From assembly GCA_949357655.1 (NCBI GenBank), contig CASHTG010000001.1, forward strand, positions 4,030,001 to 4,094,000: 64,000 nt of DNA, in the 5' to 3' direction. The notes beneath the pieces were generated by a model. The model was given only the letters and a program-made list of their open reading frames with translations. It was not told the DNA's origin and did no database searches. The DNA is from Parascedosporium putredinis. Lineage: Eukaryota; Ascomycota; Sordariomycetes; Microascales; Microascaceae. Numbering within the stretch: the stretch's first letter is position 1; every line of letters starts with the position of its first letter. Positions 24,047 to 36,700 of the stretch are shown here, piece after piece. A program made the position numbers and the translations under genes.

Positions 24047-27000
24047 TGCCTCTTCCTCCTTGCACACGACAGTTGCGAGGTAACGGGGAAGGAGAGGGAT
24101 TGAAGGAGGGTACCACATATTTTCGACATACTTTGTAGCCAGGCCATGCTTGCCGCCCATTCCCTCCAAACGGAACATGCCTATGTACTGTTACGTTGTG
24201 AAGAAATTCAGAATCCCCAAGAGCCGCAGGTTGCTGAGTGGGCCAGAGCCCTCCAACCGGCTCCCCAAAGCCCCAAAGGGGTCTAGGCCAGTCGTGGGGT
24301 GCAATGAAATGTTCTCTTCACTTGAATCTGGCAGACGTCGACCGAGAACCCACTTTCGTGCGTTAAAGGTGCGCGATCTCCGTCCACGGCAGAGCAAGGG
24401 GGAGGCATCGACTCACTCTGAGTTGATAGCGCGGCCATCCCTTCCTTTCATCTCCATCTTCAGCCTCTTGGACCACCAGCTGGGCGGAAGCTTGCCCTTT
24501 GAATCAAGCCGGAGACGGGTCATGGTTTTGAGCCCTGGTCCCCTGACACAGAGGGGGCGGTTCACGACTTGATTTTTCCTTTCCTCACTCTCTCTCCCTC
24601 TCGCATTTGCCTTATTTTCTTCTTTTTCTTTATTTAGTTCCGAGGCTATTACCGACTCAGAAAAGGGTTTTGGCGGGCCATGGCAAGTGTCTACCCTCCC
24701 AAGAAATTATTGAACCGTTTATTGCGACCAAGTTTCAAGACCGTGTGACGGGGATCGACTCGACCTAGCCGTTGCCGGCGCCGAGAAGCCCATTCGGCAC
24801 TGAAAGAGCTCGCTGTAAGATCGACCAGGCTGCATGACTTTGATGCAGTGGCAGCTCTCTGCCGGCTCGATTTCTGGGGATCATGCCAACACGTCAAGGC
24901 TGTTCTATATTACTTGGACGACTTGGAAGCCATCTAATGGATGGATATTCGGTCCTTTCCACTTCCATTCCACGCCACGGCCGGGATAGTCACTCCGTGT
25001 GTCTTGCTCAACTCATCAGAACTCGATTTCTGTTCTAGCTTCGTGCCTTTGCCCGCACGCGTGGAGGAAATGAGCACCAAAAGTGGTAAATGGATCCATT
25101 AGACACGAAAAGCTAGCTGTCGAGGTAGAGCCTATGTGGCTCATGAGACCGAGGCTCATCATACTGTTATGGCTGACCGACTAGGGAAGTGGGTTTCATT
25201 ACCTCCAACTTCCTCAACTGGTTATCACGATGTGGGACGGCTCAGCCTTGAGCCTGAAATTCATCCACCCTGGATAGATGGATCATCGGTTCGGCACCAG
25301 TTGTAGTAACACCTGCTGTTGCGCGAAAGAATGGGAAAATGGAATGGGCCCTAGCGCGCCGGAAGAAACAGCCCTTGAGCATTGCCATAATTTGTTCTTG
25401 GGTGCCTCAACGTGCCTGGGACATTTCATGTCACATTTGCGCTAAAAGCCTTGTCAACTGAGGATGGAATCTCAGCTCAATCGATCTCATTGATCCAGCT
25501 AATAATACAAGTGCAAGCCTGAGCAAAGCTACCTGCCGCATTCAGCACTGTGGCGCGCATGCTGTCAAGGAAAAAGGGTCCTGGAGACGTTACTTGCGTC
25601 AGCAAGTCCTTGTATCCTAGGAGGAAATGGAGAAAGACGGAGACAACCCGAGTTGGCCTTTGCTCCTGCCTCAAAAACGTCAAGGGGTGGAACAGAAGTC
25701 CGAGGCTTGTCAAACACAACGCGAACTTGTAACTGAGTAGGGGTCCGTTGATCACCGGAACCTCAACCACTGACACCGAACCAAGGTGCTGTCACGAGTA
25801 GATAGTGGTTGTCATCATTATAGTGGGTTGGTTTGCAGTCGTCCCCAGGGCTGTCTGTCCCGTCCTCTTTTCGCCGGAACCGGGGTGGGAAAGGCCATCC
25901 CATCCAGAAATTCCCTCAGTCGACACACAACATTGAACGCTCAAGCTGTTTTGTCGCTCTCCTCGTCCAAGCCAAGTACGGGGACCCGACAGATATTAAT
26001 TACCCCCACTGTTCCTTCAGTAAGTTTCCGGACTCTAGCTTCGGGCCCCTGTTGGGGACCTGAGGTGACCAATGGAACGATCCTTGGCGGCCCGACTGTC
26101 TGAGGCAGAGACGGAAACGGAGCACGCTATTATTATTATTACACGTCGGTTCTACACTCGTGCAAGTAGAACGGCCGCACTGTGCATCGAACCTTCGTCA
26201 AACAACCTTTTTTCTTTTTCTTTTTCCCTGGAGAATTTCGTCCATCGGTGCACACGCATCGAGAAACTATTATCTCCCATCCATCCCATCTTGAGAAACG
26301 GCTGGAGCCGCCCTTAGCCAAATTGCCAGGGGGCCGGATCATAGATTTTTGTTCCATCCCTAAAGCCGATGCTCACCTCCCCCGCCTTTCCAGCATACTC
26401 GGAAAAGGTTTCGTCTGCAAGTCGATTCTTTTCTTTAATCCCATCAATACCCGCTTGCACGAGAGAATGATAGAATGGAGATTTGTTCAAATATCCAACA
26501 CGTTGGCAAATGTTGGCGGAAGGGGGAGGGGGCAATTGTTGGCCACGTCGCTTCCCACGAGATTGACCCGGGCTAGGCCCAATTTCTCCAGCTCACAAAC
26601 CAGGGGTAGGAGGAGTGTTCCAAAAGTGGGGATGCTCCAATTTTATCAAAAGGAGAACGAAGAACATTTGGGCAGACGGGAGAAGTATTCAGAAAGGAAA
26701 AAGAAAAGAAAAAAGGAAAAAAGAAACGAAAGAAAGAACAAAAGGCCCAGGCTCCTCGGGTCGGGTTCCCTCACCCAGAGCCCTCAGTCAAGGGCGATTG
26801 TCCCGGCAGTTACACCAACCAGTCTGCCCCTAGCTGAGGCAGCATCTTGACCCGTGAACTTTTTTCTTTGGTCTGCCCAGTGTCTATACTGAGACTGGTA
26901 TGGGCCATGACAACGTTGACAGTAAAACAGGATGAGCACTGGCTGACCCGGCGGCCCACCCCACAAGGCCCTTTCTCACCAGAGGGCTAGGCCAGTGGAC

Positions 27001-28968
27001 TCGAGTGCGGTGGGCTCCTATGGTTGATCACTAGTCCTTCAGCTTTACCGTTACTATTCCAATGCGGACCGGATCTGTACTTGTCGTGCTGCCCACGCAC
27101 TGGCCCATGTGTCTCGTGTCCACCTTGCTGTTCATCTTCATTTCATCATCATCTTGCCTTTGCCTCACGAACCTCTCGCGTGGCCAGGAGATGACAATGC
27201 GTGGGGCGGGATCCCGGTTGTTAAAAGCGAGTTTTGTTGGGTTGCAGACTAACATGCTTCTGATGCCTAGGGATGCCTGGGCCCTTGATGCAAGCCGCGC
27301 CTCCCCGCCGGCGCAGGCGACGGCAGATGAGGCTTGTGTTGACAAGTCGCCATGTGATGATGGATGATATCAAGGGGGCATTTGCGAATGAAAGGACAAG
27401 GAAGCAAGGGAGATATGATTATAGGGGCCTTTCCCTCAGCAACCAAAGGGAACCAGCCTCGAGAGAACACTGTGGTCCTTCCAGGCGGGGACCGCGATGG
27501 TCGAGGAGTGGATAAAATGCATTATTGTTTTCGGAAACCACTGGTCTTGGAGGGATTAGGCTTTGGTAATTGCGAGTGCGACTGCACCAGCTCTCATCTC
27601 GCATCCCGCCAGCTGCTACACTCATCTCATATCCCCTTCCGCTAGCCTCTTGCATCCTACACTCTGGTCCGGAGTACTCGGTAATAGCTGCGACCTGTTT
27701 AGCAAGCATCAAGCACCGTCTCTCGTTATCACGGCGACAGTACATACAAGTAGATCCACCGGCTCGAAATCGCGACCAGCAAGGAGTCGAGCTATCTGGG
27801 CCAGTTGATCACGTTGCTGCTCGCACTGCACTGCACTCTTCGATTGTTCCCCAAGCTGCTGGGCGACCCTTGATCCACCGTCTGGCCCGCCAGGGTACTT
27901 TTCACGGAATTGGCGGATAGAGGTACACGCGCATACCCTCACCCCCATACCATTTAGTGTGTAAACGGTCGGGTTCTTGGCGCTGCCACCCTGGGGAGGT
28001 ACCTTGAGTTGCCAATGCTCCTTTTGCTCCTTTCCACGACCTGGCGCCAAAAGGCTCTCTCGATCTGTACACTACGTGTACTAAATTGATCAATGTTCCT
28101 CCCCTTTGCTGGCTGGTCGGCCATTTTTGGCCTTTGGTCTTGGCCTGCCGGTAACTTCCATTGTACCCCCAGCGTTGTCTTAATGTACATGCCCCCCCTA
28201 GTCCGTCGTTCCTTCCTCATCCGCATCTCATTAATAATTTTTTTCTCTTCCCTTCCTTTTCTCCCCTATATCGCCAAAAACCCGAACGAACCAGGCAACA
28301 TCTCCACTGCCCAAGGCTCGCCTCACCTCACCACCCTATCCTATTTTCCTAGTTTGCTCATCTCCCGTCCACCCTCCTCTACGGGCTCCTTCATCTCATC
28401 CTCACCATCTTTCTTGATTCCCTTCCTGCGCGCCTCGATTCCATACTCCCTTGACGGGCCATCCTTTTTCGCGCAACCTCAGCTGAGAATCTCGCGTTCT
28501 GCGCCCCCAGCGACGGCACAGCCTTTCTCACGAGCCATCTCTCTCCGCGTCGGACGTGTTCGTCCTCGACTGTGCATTCATCGTTGGTCTTCCATATTTC
28601 CTGCTTGCTCTTCATCAGTTCATCATCTGTTTCAATTTCTATCCGTTCCCTTTTTTGGTGGCTTGGTTGAAATTTCCCTCTTGGCCCCCTTATCCCGCGG
28701 CACCTCGGTGTCACTTTTTTATTTTATTTTTGTTCATCTGGTCTTTATTTCGCGCGTCGCCCAAGTCAACGACTCTCGATGAGCCGCGCATTGGATCAAC
28801 GCCAACAATAGAGATAATCCAGTCTTTTGCAACTCGCGCATGTGTGGAGTGGATGCTTACTCTTTTGTCTATCAGAAGCCCGAAAGCGACACCGATTAGC
28901 CTTGTAACTCTACACACGAACAACCGATTCTTTCTTCTCCCGTGTTCTTTCAAATATCCATTTTCACC

Positions 28969-30586
28969 ATGTCATATTACGACTCGAACGGCCAGTGGTC
29001 CACGGGCCAGAACAACTGGGATCATCAGGTGCCTGCTATCCGTAGCGGCATGTCGGGTCGCTCGCCATCTCGACAATCCGAGACGGGCTCGGATAGTTAC
29101 ACTTTCAAGGGTGCCAACGGTCCCACGCCCCAGGACGAGTTTGCCTTTTTCTATCAATTTGATGGTATGCTATCACTTCTTCATCACCTTCTAGGCCCCA
29201 ATTTCGCGGGCCTTGTCTGTATCATGGGTAGAGGCCTCTTGTCCACAATCCTTGTGCTAATCTTTTGGCTTTCTTTCTATAGAGGTTGAGCGAGCCTACG
29301 AGAACCTTTCCAAGAGCGGAAAGGCATACGGCGCGGGTTCCCGACGTGAGTATCAACGTGTTCCTAGAGCCGGTCGGTTCGGTCGTCTCAGTCCGGGATA
29401 TGTTCCCTCATGAATTGAAAAATGCTTGGACGTGTATGGGTGTCATGAGAAGCTGACACAAGGATTCCTGTATTAGACCCCCGTGGACCCGTTGGAATGG
29501 GCGGCTCCCGATCCCATGGTGGAAGTGATTTTGGCGACAACCCCCGAGGCCACCCGCCCTCGAACCTCCAAGGCTTCTATGCTACTCAACGCCACCAACC
29601 CTCCCGTGGCTCCAGCGAGGCAGAGCAGATGATGCAGGCGAAGAGGCGGATGGCAGCGCAGCGGGAACGAGAGCTCCGAAACCTTCACACGGAGCAGCAA
29701 TATCAGCGAAGTAGGCCTCCCTCTTCTGTATAGCACACAAAGTCACCTATCTCGAGAGATACCCCAGAAGCAAAAGGAAATGAGAAGAAAAAAATCAGAA
29801 ATAAAGAAATCAGGGTCTGGATCACGCAGTCGCCTGCTTGCATTTGGTCCTACTCACCACCCCCATCTATCGATGCGGTCCCCTCCTCTTATGTTGCGCC
29901 CCTCTACGCTGTCCAATGCTTTCCCCTTCTCTCTCTCTCGTGTAGATTGTTGTCTTGTTGGAGAACCAAGGCTAACTTGCAATCCCTGTAGCTGTTCTCT
30001 CCGATGTTTCCTACGGACCTAAGAGCATGTCAGAGGAGGAGACCCGAGACCTGATTGCTCGCCAGAGGAGTGCTCTCTACAAGGAGGGCCCCTTCGCCGA
30101 GAAGGGTGGTTATGTTGACGAAAATGGCGTCGTCCGATCCGGTGTCCCTACCCATAGCGGCCCGGCCAGCCTTCGTGGTGCCTCTCCGTTGACTTATGAC
30201 GTTGGCCGCAATGCCCCGCCGAGGCTGCCTCGGCTGACGCCACCCAGGCGAGCCAGGACATCGGATCCCGCCCCAACAGCACGGCCAGCCCCCAGTCGGC
30301 CGCTCCCGGCTCGAAGTCGGCTTTTGAGAGCGCCATCGGCCAGCCCGCCAACAGGACCACCTCGGTTTCTCCCGGTGGCTCCCCGTCGCGCCAGGACGGA
30401 CCCGGCTCGAAGCCGAACCAGACCAGTGCAACCGTTGCGCCCATTGGCACCCGGCCTTCCGGAACTCCTGCCAACAACGCTTCCGTCAAGCGATCGACTA
30501 CCCCTCTTGCCTCCCCTGGCGGTTGGGGCCGTGGCGGGTGGCCCCAGGCTTCTGGCCTCGGCGGCCAGGCCAGCGTCTGGGCTTAA
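28969..30586 (+). CDS. Conserved-looking Gly/Ser-rich protein of unknown function, one indel
   Basis: Four exons are supported: 28969-29164, 29283-29345, 29477-29710 and 29992-30586. All introns are GT-AG and sit in phase 1. ATG 28969 gives MSYYDSNGQWSTGQNNWDHQ. The next parts are DEFAFFYQFDEVERAYENLS, a Gly/Arg/His-rich stretch (about residues 90-125), a charged segment EAEQMMQAKRRMAAQRERE likely to form a coiled coil, and MSEEETRDLIARQRSALYKE followed by GPFAEKGGYVDENG. The C4 run 30214-30217 is one C short of the frame. After the shift the reading continues as NAPAEAASADATQASQDIGS and ends GGWPQASGLGGQASVWA at TAA 30584-30586. The total is about 362 residues. I do not recognise the family. 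The composition suggests an RNA-associated or scaffold protein, but that is only a guess. Confidence 0.8.
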
Positions 30587-32784
30587 GCCTGGTGGATATC
30601 TCAACGAATCGGCGGCACGCCACCCTCTTATCTTTCACCCCCTCTCGCTTTTTTTCTCTGATAGGCGGGCGGGCATATCACAAACGTTGGGTGAGTATGC
30701 ATACACTTGGATGGCGCAAGGAAAAAATCTACAGACCAAAAAATCATTGATATCAAGGAAGGGGAAATGGGGCGAAGGGTTCTGCTATTTGGCGAAGGAC
30801 TGGTGCTTTTTTTTTTCGCTGAATCTTTTTTTACTCTTTTTGGTTGACGGATATATTTGTTTGGTGTTGGAACTCATTTTCACCCGGTTCATTGTTCGGC
30901 ATTCGGCGAAGAGAAAAACACATGGGATCAGTTCGACGTATACCTTGGGTCTGGGGATGGCTGGTAAAGCTCACGGTATATTGGGATGAGGTGACATTTT
31001 GAAGGACAACAAAACTTGGCAAAGGAATCGACCGCCGACGAAAACAAAGCAGAAGCATCTTGCGCAGGAGTTACGATTTTTAGGGCAGTGTTTGTCACTC
31101 ATCAGGAGGCATACGGAGGGTCACCAAAAGACTCGTAGGCGTCTTGTTCCTTGCTAAATTGGGTTGCATGGGCTCGGAGCAGGAAACGCCCTGACCTCAC
31201 GCATCGGATCATGTTTTTTGGCGGTTGGCTTTCCATCTGCATCTGCCGCGAGGGAAAGGGCAAAGTGAGCTAGGAATACGGATATCCCGGTGTTGGCCAT
31301 GCATTTCCTTTGAATGCTTCGGTTGCAAGGCGCGAGGTTTATATGGGTGGGCCGCCTGTTTGTTTGCTTTTGCGGCTCTTGGATTCTTTCTTCACCGGAC
31401 GAGGCATGTGTGTGCACACATACTCACACGCCTTCGTTCAAGACCCGCGGGACTCGGAGGGGCAAGAAGCGGACCTCTGCTTTTGCACGGCGAATCGTGG
31501 TTCTGTTCTTTGATTACTGAGAGAAGGATATGGGACTTGGGAGATGGAAACGGAGTTGTTCATCTGGCGGAGTTTTTCTTCTTGTTTGCCACTTTTGCTT
31601 CCAGTACCTTATGTTTATCTACCCCTAATTACGCGGCCCAAAATACTCAGGGCAGGCTCTCTCCCCCTCATCGCTGGTTCCCCTTTCGTTGCTCATCACC
31701 GTTGTTTCTTTTTCCCCTCTCTCTCTTTTTCTTTTTCCATTCCTTGTCTGCCGTCTTCTCTCGCACTTGCTCAGATATCGGCTGGGAGGGAGTTTTCCTC
31801 AGCTCGGAGTTTCTGCTTTCTCTTTACACGCTTTATCTCCGGCTGGGTTTACACGGCATCTTGGCAATTTCAATGGGCAAGGTTTCAGCGCAAGGCAAGG
31901 GGGTGTCCGGGCAAGATTGGGGCTGCAGGGAGCAACTTTGGGTGGTGCAAGAAGAGTATTCTTCTGGGAGTTTGTTTACCTTTTTTTTTTTCCTTCTTTC
32001 TCACTCTTGCTCTTCCCTCACTCGCTTGGCTTCTTCCCCTTCTCCGCTCCCTCTGCTACCTGTCGAGCGGGTAAAATTGGGTGTTTGATTAGACCATAGG
32101 AGGTAGGGATGCGACGGTTGATAAGGATAGTATATAGATGATGGAGTTGGCTGGGAGAGCCTGGAAGAATCGTTTCCCTTTCGAATGACTTATGCCTGTC
32201 TTGTGAATGTCCTTCGTCCTTATCCCAGGCCCCAGTCTTCACCAGAGTACTAGGTGAGGGTTGGCACGCACATCTCGACTTTCGCCTGCTTGTTGCCTTT
32301 CCTTTCTGAGCGTGAAGAGGCTCCATCTACATCATTGACATGTACAGAGGTATATCCTTAGCATGACTTAGCAGTACTATATCATGTGAAGCATATCGCA
32401 ACGCGGAAGATCTTTGCAAGAGGATACATAATCCGATATGAAGAGAAGAATGGGGGCTTGTTCATGTGTATTACATGTTGGAACTAGAATAAACACACCG
32501 CACCATAGACTCTGATACACCAAATTTGGAGGGACCCTTCAACAAAGCATTCTCGAGCAAGTAAGGAAATGACAAGTCTGGTTGGCCAAAGTAAGAGGAC
32601 AGCGCGAAAAAAAAAAAAGAGAAAGACAGAAAACTCCAGAAAATCCCGCCTAGGACTCCGCACTCCAGATATTCGTACAGCAGGCTACAAGATGGAGAAA
32701 GAGAGACGGATATTGAACACAAGGGAAGAAAAAAGCAAATGGGAGACGGAGGCAGGCACAGAGAAGAGGATACGTAGCAGCGGA
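30587..32784. other. Intergenic region between convergent genes
   Basis: This holds the 3' flanks of two convergent genes. Open frames here (for example at 31225-32088) are unbiased and rich in Phe/Ser/Leu from T- and C-rich tracts. Nothing else is seen. Confidence 0.5.
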
Positions 32785-33755
32785 CTACAGGCCAAGGGCC
32801 TTGCAGCCATCATCCAGGTCCAACAAGTCGTCCGCCGTGGCCGCCTTCTTCCCCACACGATGACGCCGCTGCCGTTCACGGCCCAGGCTCCGGCGTTTTG
32901 CCACTTGTTTCCCATGACGGTGACGGGGCCCTCGACGTCGATGACGCCGGAGCCGCCCGTCTGGTAGCTGGCCATGCCGCGGCCGGCGGTACCTTTCCGC
33001 TGGATGGCGGTGGCGACCTGGTTGCCGAGCCAGCCCTTCTCCTTCCAGGCCTGGATCTGGGTGGTGGGGTTGAGGACGGACCAGACGGTGCCGAGACCGA
33101 GGCCCCAGGCGGCGTAGACGGAGCGGTCCTCGTCGATGACGATTTGCACGTTCCAGGAGCCGCCCATGAGGTCGACCCATTTTTGGGTGGCGGCGGCGGA
33201 GGAGTGGGAGACGGCTATGCAGGTGAGGTCGTTGGGGAAGCGGTTCGCGAGGGTGCGAAGAGAGAGAAAGGTCTTTTGGGCAACTATATGGATAGGCGGG
33301 GGTGCCGATGTGTTAGTTGTCGATTCTTTTGGTGGTGGGGTGGGGGCCGGGGGATAGACAAGAACTTACAAGCGCAGCCGACGCATCGCAGAAACACAAT
33401 CATGACGCACCTCCCACCGCCGATAGCGATCCTGCGATCGCGGTCCATCGGAGCCTGGTCGCCCACCTTGGGGAGCTCGGCGAGGGGATCGGGGGCGGAG
33501 GAGGCGCGAGCCAGGGCTGCACGGAGAGGGGCAGGCTCTTGACCGTCATCCACGCGGGCCAGGGCGAGGCGTCCTGCTCGTCGTCGTCCTTGAAGTCGCC
33601 GTTGGGGTCGGCATCCGCGCCGTTGTTCTTACTTTTGCCGCCCTTGGCCTTGGACTCGCTCGGCGCCGGGTCCGCGGCGGGGAGGAGAAGTTGAAGCTAT
33701 CGGCCGAGAGGCCGACCTTTTTCAAGGCGAGCTTCGTCGCGAGGCCGGAGAACAT
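32785..33755 (-). CDS. AhpC/TSA-like thioredoxin-fold protein, three indels
   Basis: This resembles the fungal AhpC/TSA antioxidant-like group (PRXL2/AhpC-TSA_2 type). ATG 33755 starts MFSGLATKLALKKVGLSADS, and a disordered acidic linker follows. The fold begins at LAELPKVGDQAPMDRDRRIA and VMIVFLRCVGCAFAQKTF, where the CVGC pair lies in the place of the active-site cysteines. An intron at 33369-33284 (gtaagt...tag, phase 1) splits GCA from FAQKTF. The second exon holds FPNDLTCIAVSHSSAAATQK, NVQIVIDEDRSVYAAWGLGL and GVIVWG, and ends DDGCKALGL at TAG 32787-32785. Three lesions lie in runs: G4 at 33679-33682, G5 at 33491-33495 and C4 at 32851-32854 (plus-strand letters), each one base short. The repaired length is about 295 residues. 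The fold is fairly sure; peroxidase activity is not shown. Confidence 0.8.
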
Positions 33756-36700
33756 GGTTGATGGGAGTGGGATTAAGCTGGGCGGGGTGGCGGGGGAGCT
33801 GTCGTGGAGGGAGAGAGAGAGATAGAGAGAGAGATAGCTAGGTTAGGAAGTCGGTTTCGTTTGTTTGGAGGGATTTCAGTTCACGAGCAATCGTCGTCGG
33901 TCTCAATTCATCTCAGATATCCGTTTACAGGGGGTGAGGGGGCGAAGGTTACCCAGAGGAGGGAGATGGAAGAGAGAGAAGGAAATGAAGGAGACAACAT
34001 TGGTTTTCACAAAGAGTTTCGTTTCTGTACCAGGCCTGGGGGAATGGAAGGGGGATCCCGTTTGTTCATAAGTTGGACATTCTCAAACGTCGCCCAGCTT
34101 CACCGCGGAGAAAGCAGCTGTTGCTGGATAGACTGCATCTATGGATGTATGTAAGTCACAGACAGGCACAGACTAAAACACTAAACATCGGCAAAAAGAG
34201 GGTGGTCTGAAGAGGGGCCAAGGCGTGAGAGGAAACCAAAGGTGCGGTGAGCGTAATTCCCAGTTCCAACCACCCCTTGACTCTTTCGTTTTTCTTCTCT
34301 GTAAGTCTGCGAGGTGGAAGAAGGCGGTTGCTAAAAAAAAAAAGGAGAGCTAATGGACGTTGTTCAGGAAGGGGTTCGGGCTCGTGAAACTTTTTGGGCG
34401 TGTTTGATACAGGGACCGTCGCATGTTGGTCCCTGCCACAGGGGGCAAGCTCGGGCCCCGGATGCGGGCACGAGAGGGGAGAGGACCCTGCTTCCTTCAA
34501 TGGGGATTTTTCCCCTCGGGCCACCTGAAGGATCAATTGATGGATAAGCTCAGGCTGATCCTTGGCCATCAACTAGACATGGCGCACAGACATCGAGCGA
34601 CACCCACCCACCTTGACATGAAAATGAAGATCGTAAAGAACCTGGCGTCGAGCCATGCCCTTCCGCTCCGTATGTGCCACACTTGCCCCAGCGCGTCCGA
34701 ACAATTGGTGCCACTCCCTCACCGGCCGGAACCCGAATGGGAACGGCCTCGCGGAAAGTCTCCAATGAAGATGACCTCGGCGATTCCATCTCCAGGTATA
34801 GCCTCCCGGGTCGGGAGGCAATGTCGAGGAAGAATTAAACGGGGCACGAGACTGGAGGGGATAGGTGCAGAAGCAATTGATCAGATGAAACCGGCAGGAG
34901 TGAATCTCTCATATCCGCCCGTATCAAGGATCGCCGACTGCTTGCACCCATCACGGCTTTTGCCGGCGCAGTAGACGGGGTAGGGCTCCCAGAGTTCGCA
35001 CAACGTGAGAAGTCCGCGATGGCCTCGGCGGTGCCTCAAATCACACACGTCATTCGCCGTTGGGCACACGCCCATAGGTCGACTCCCATTCTGAGGAGCC
35101 CGTTCCCGTCCTCGGTGACCCTTCAACCTCCCCCTTCAGTGATGTGCCGAGGATGATTCGTGGACAAGGACACTGGAAGACGGCGATTTTCCCCATTCTC
35201 CTCCCTCCAGTTCCCTCATTGGGAGAGGAGGAGAGAAGGAATCCCTGCTGCTCGTAGCCGCCAGTAACCACATCCTCGGCCTTTTTCTTCTTTTGCTCCT
35301 CCTCCCCTCCCTTGTTCCTGGATCGTAGGTATTCTTCATCGCATTAACCGAAACTTTTCGTCTTGTCAACCGCTGTCGGGTACATAAGGGGCCAGAAGAT
35401 GGTGGTGCGAAGCGGGAGACCCTATTTTCTCCGGATACGACGACGGAGGAATAAGCAACCATTAGAAAAAGAGCGAAAGCTTTCCACTTCCTCGGGCTGT
35501 GTTGTCTGCTTTTCTGATTACATCCATGGACGTGATACCCCGCCAGACATAGTAGACAGGCACATACAGATCGTTGAAATCCATGGATCAGATTGTTTCC
35601 CTCAGTGCTCATAGGACGGACGCCGAAGAGCTGTAGAATGCTGACGGGGCAGAAGGTCGGCGGAGGGGTAGCGGAGGAGCCGGCCTGACTGCTTCGCCTG
35701 TGGATTAGTGTGCCACCTCCGAGCAGTGCCTCGTGCCTACAGCCAAGCCCTATTATCTCCATCTCCCAGCATCCCGTTCCTAAAGCATCCGACAGATTGA
35801 ACAGTCCGTCTAGGAGAAACAATCGCTCGCCCCGAGGCGCTGACCAGATAAAATTCAGGTCCACGAGGACAAAGAAACCGAACTAGGCGCAGGCTCCTCA
35901 AATGAGCATTCAACGTCCCAAGGCAAGGGCGCTGGGGTGTGCAGCCAAAAGCAAACCCCCAAAGGAAGTTTTTTTGCCTGCCTGCTTGGTTTGGTGTCAT
36001 GTAGAGCATACGTTTATACATCAAGAGATTGAATTGCTCTGAATTACTCGAAACGCGATCAAATCTAGTGCCCTTGTCTCCGCGTCCGGGCGGGCCCTTC
36101 GACTTCATGGAATACATCCATTGCAATATCAAGTGTCATGTCGGTTGCATGTGTGAGCAGCGATGAATTGCTGGTACAGCCGCGCGCATTTAGGTCTTCC
36201 GCGTATGATTGGACGATCATTCCGACTCAGGACATGAATTGGTGGAATCAATTTGTTTTGTAACTAGTCGATGCTGAGCTCGCAAAGTCTTGCCAAATCC
36301 GACTCAACACGGGCCATTCAGCTCATAATTCACGCCGCGATTGAAACATTTACGTCCTCATTGAGAACACATCGGGGGACCAGAGGGAGGTTATTACTCT
36401 CCCCTTTTATTAGTATAGGCACCCAGTCTCTTCTTCTGCGCGTAGCGGGGTTGAGAGCTGGAAGATATGTCCCATCATGGACCAAGCCCCAAACCACGAG
36501 ATGGATAGGGGTCTTCTTTACAGGGTCGGCCTTTTCTCGCTGCTCAACGCCGCGGCTCGTGGTCGTGCCGTGGTTTAGGACATGGCCCATTGGAATCAGC
36601 CAGCCAAACGACGAGCGGTGGGCCGCCGCGATTTCCTGAAGGCGACGTGCTGCCTATTAGCGCCCTCGCCGAGCCTATGAGCCTACGAGTCCTGGGATGA

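Larger units (their letters stand above)
17664..28968. other. Gene-poor interval of 11.3 kb
   Basis: I find no supported gene. Many open frames of 60-190 codons exist on both strands, but none shows family motifs, consistent codon bias or plausible splice structure. There is no recognisable transposase, reverse transcriptase or terminal repeat, and base composition is ordinary rather than AT-rich, so massive RIP is not evident. Microsatellites cluster at 22.8-24.05 kb, with small tandem repeats near 21139-21165 (ACCTCCC units) and 21505-21560 (CCATCCATC-like). From about 28100 the DNA becomes pyrimidine-rich and is probably the promoter and leader of the gene at 28969. Confidence 0.5.

Noticed and set aside
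35136..35864. Minus-strand open frame of 242 codons in the second gene-poor tract
   Set aside because: No motif, no codon bias and no intron signals. The length is possible by chance in 12 kb of ordinary composition.
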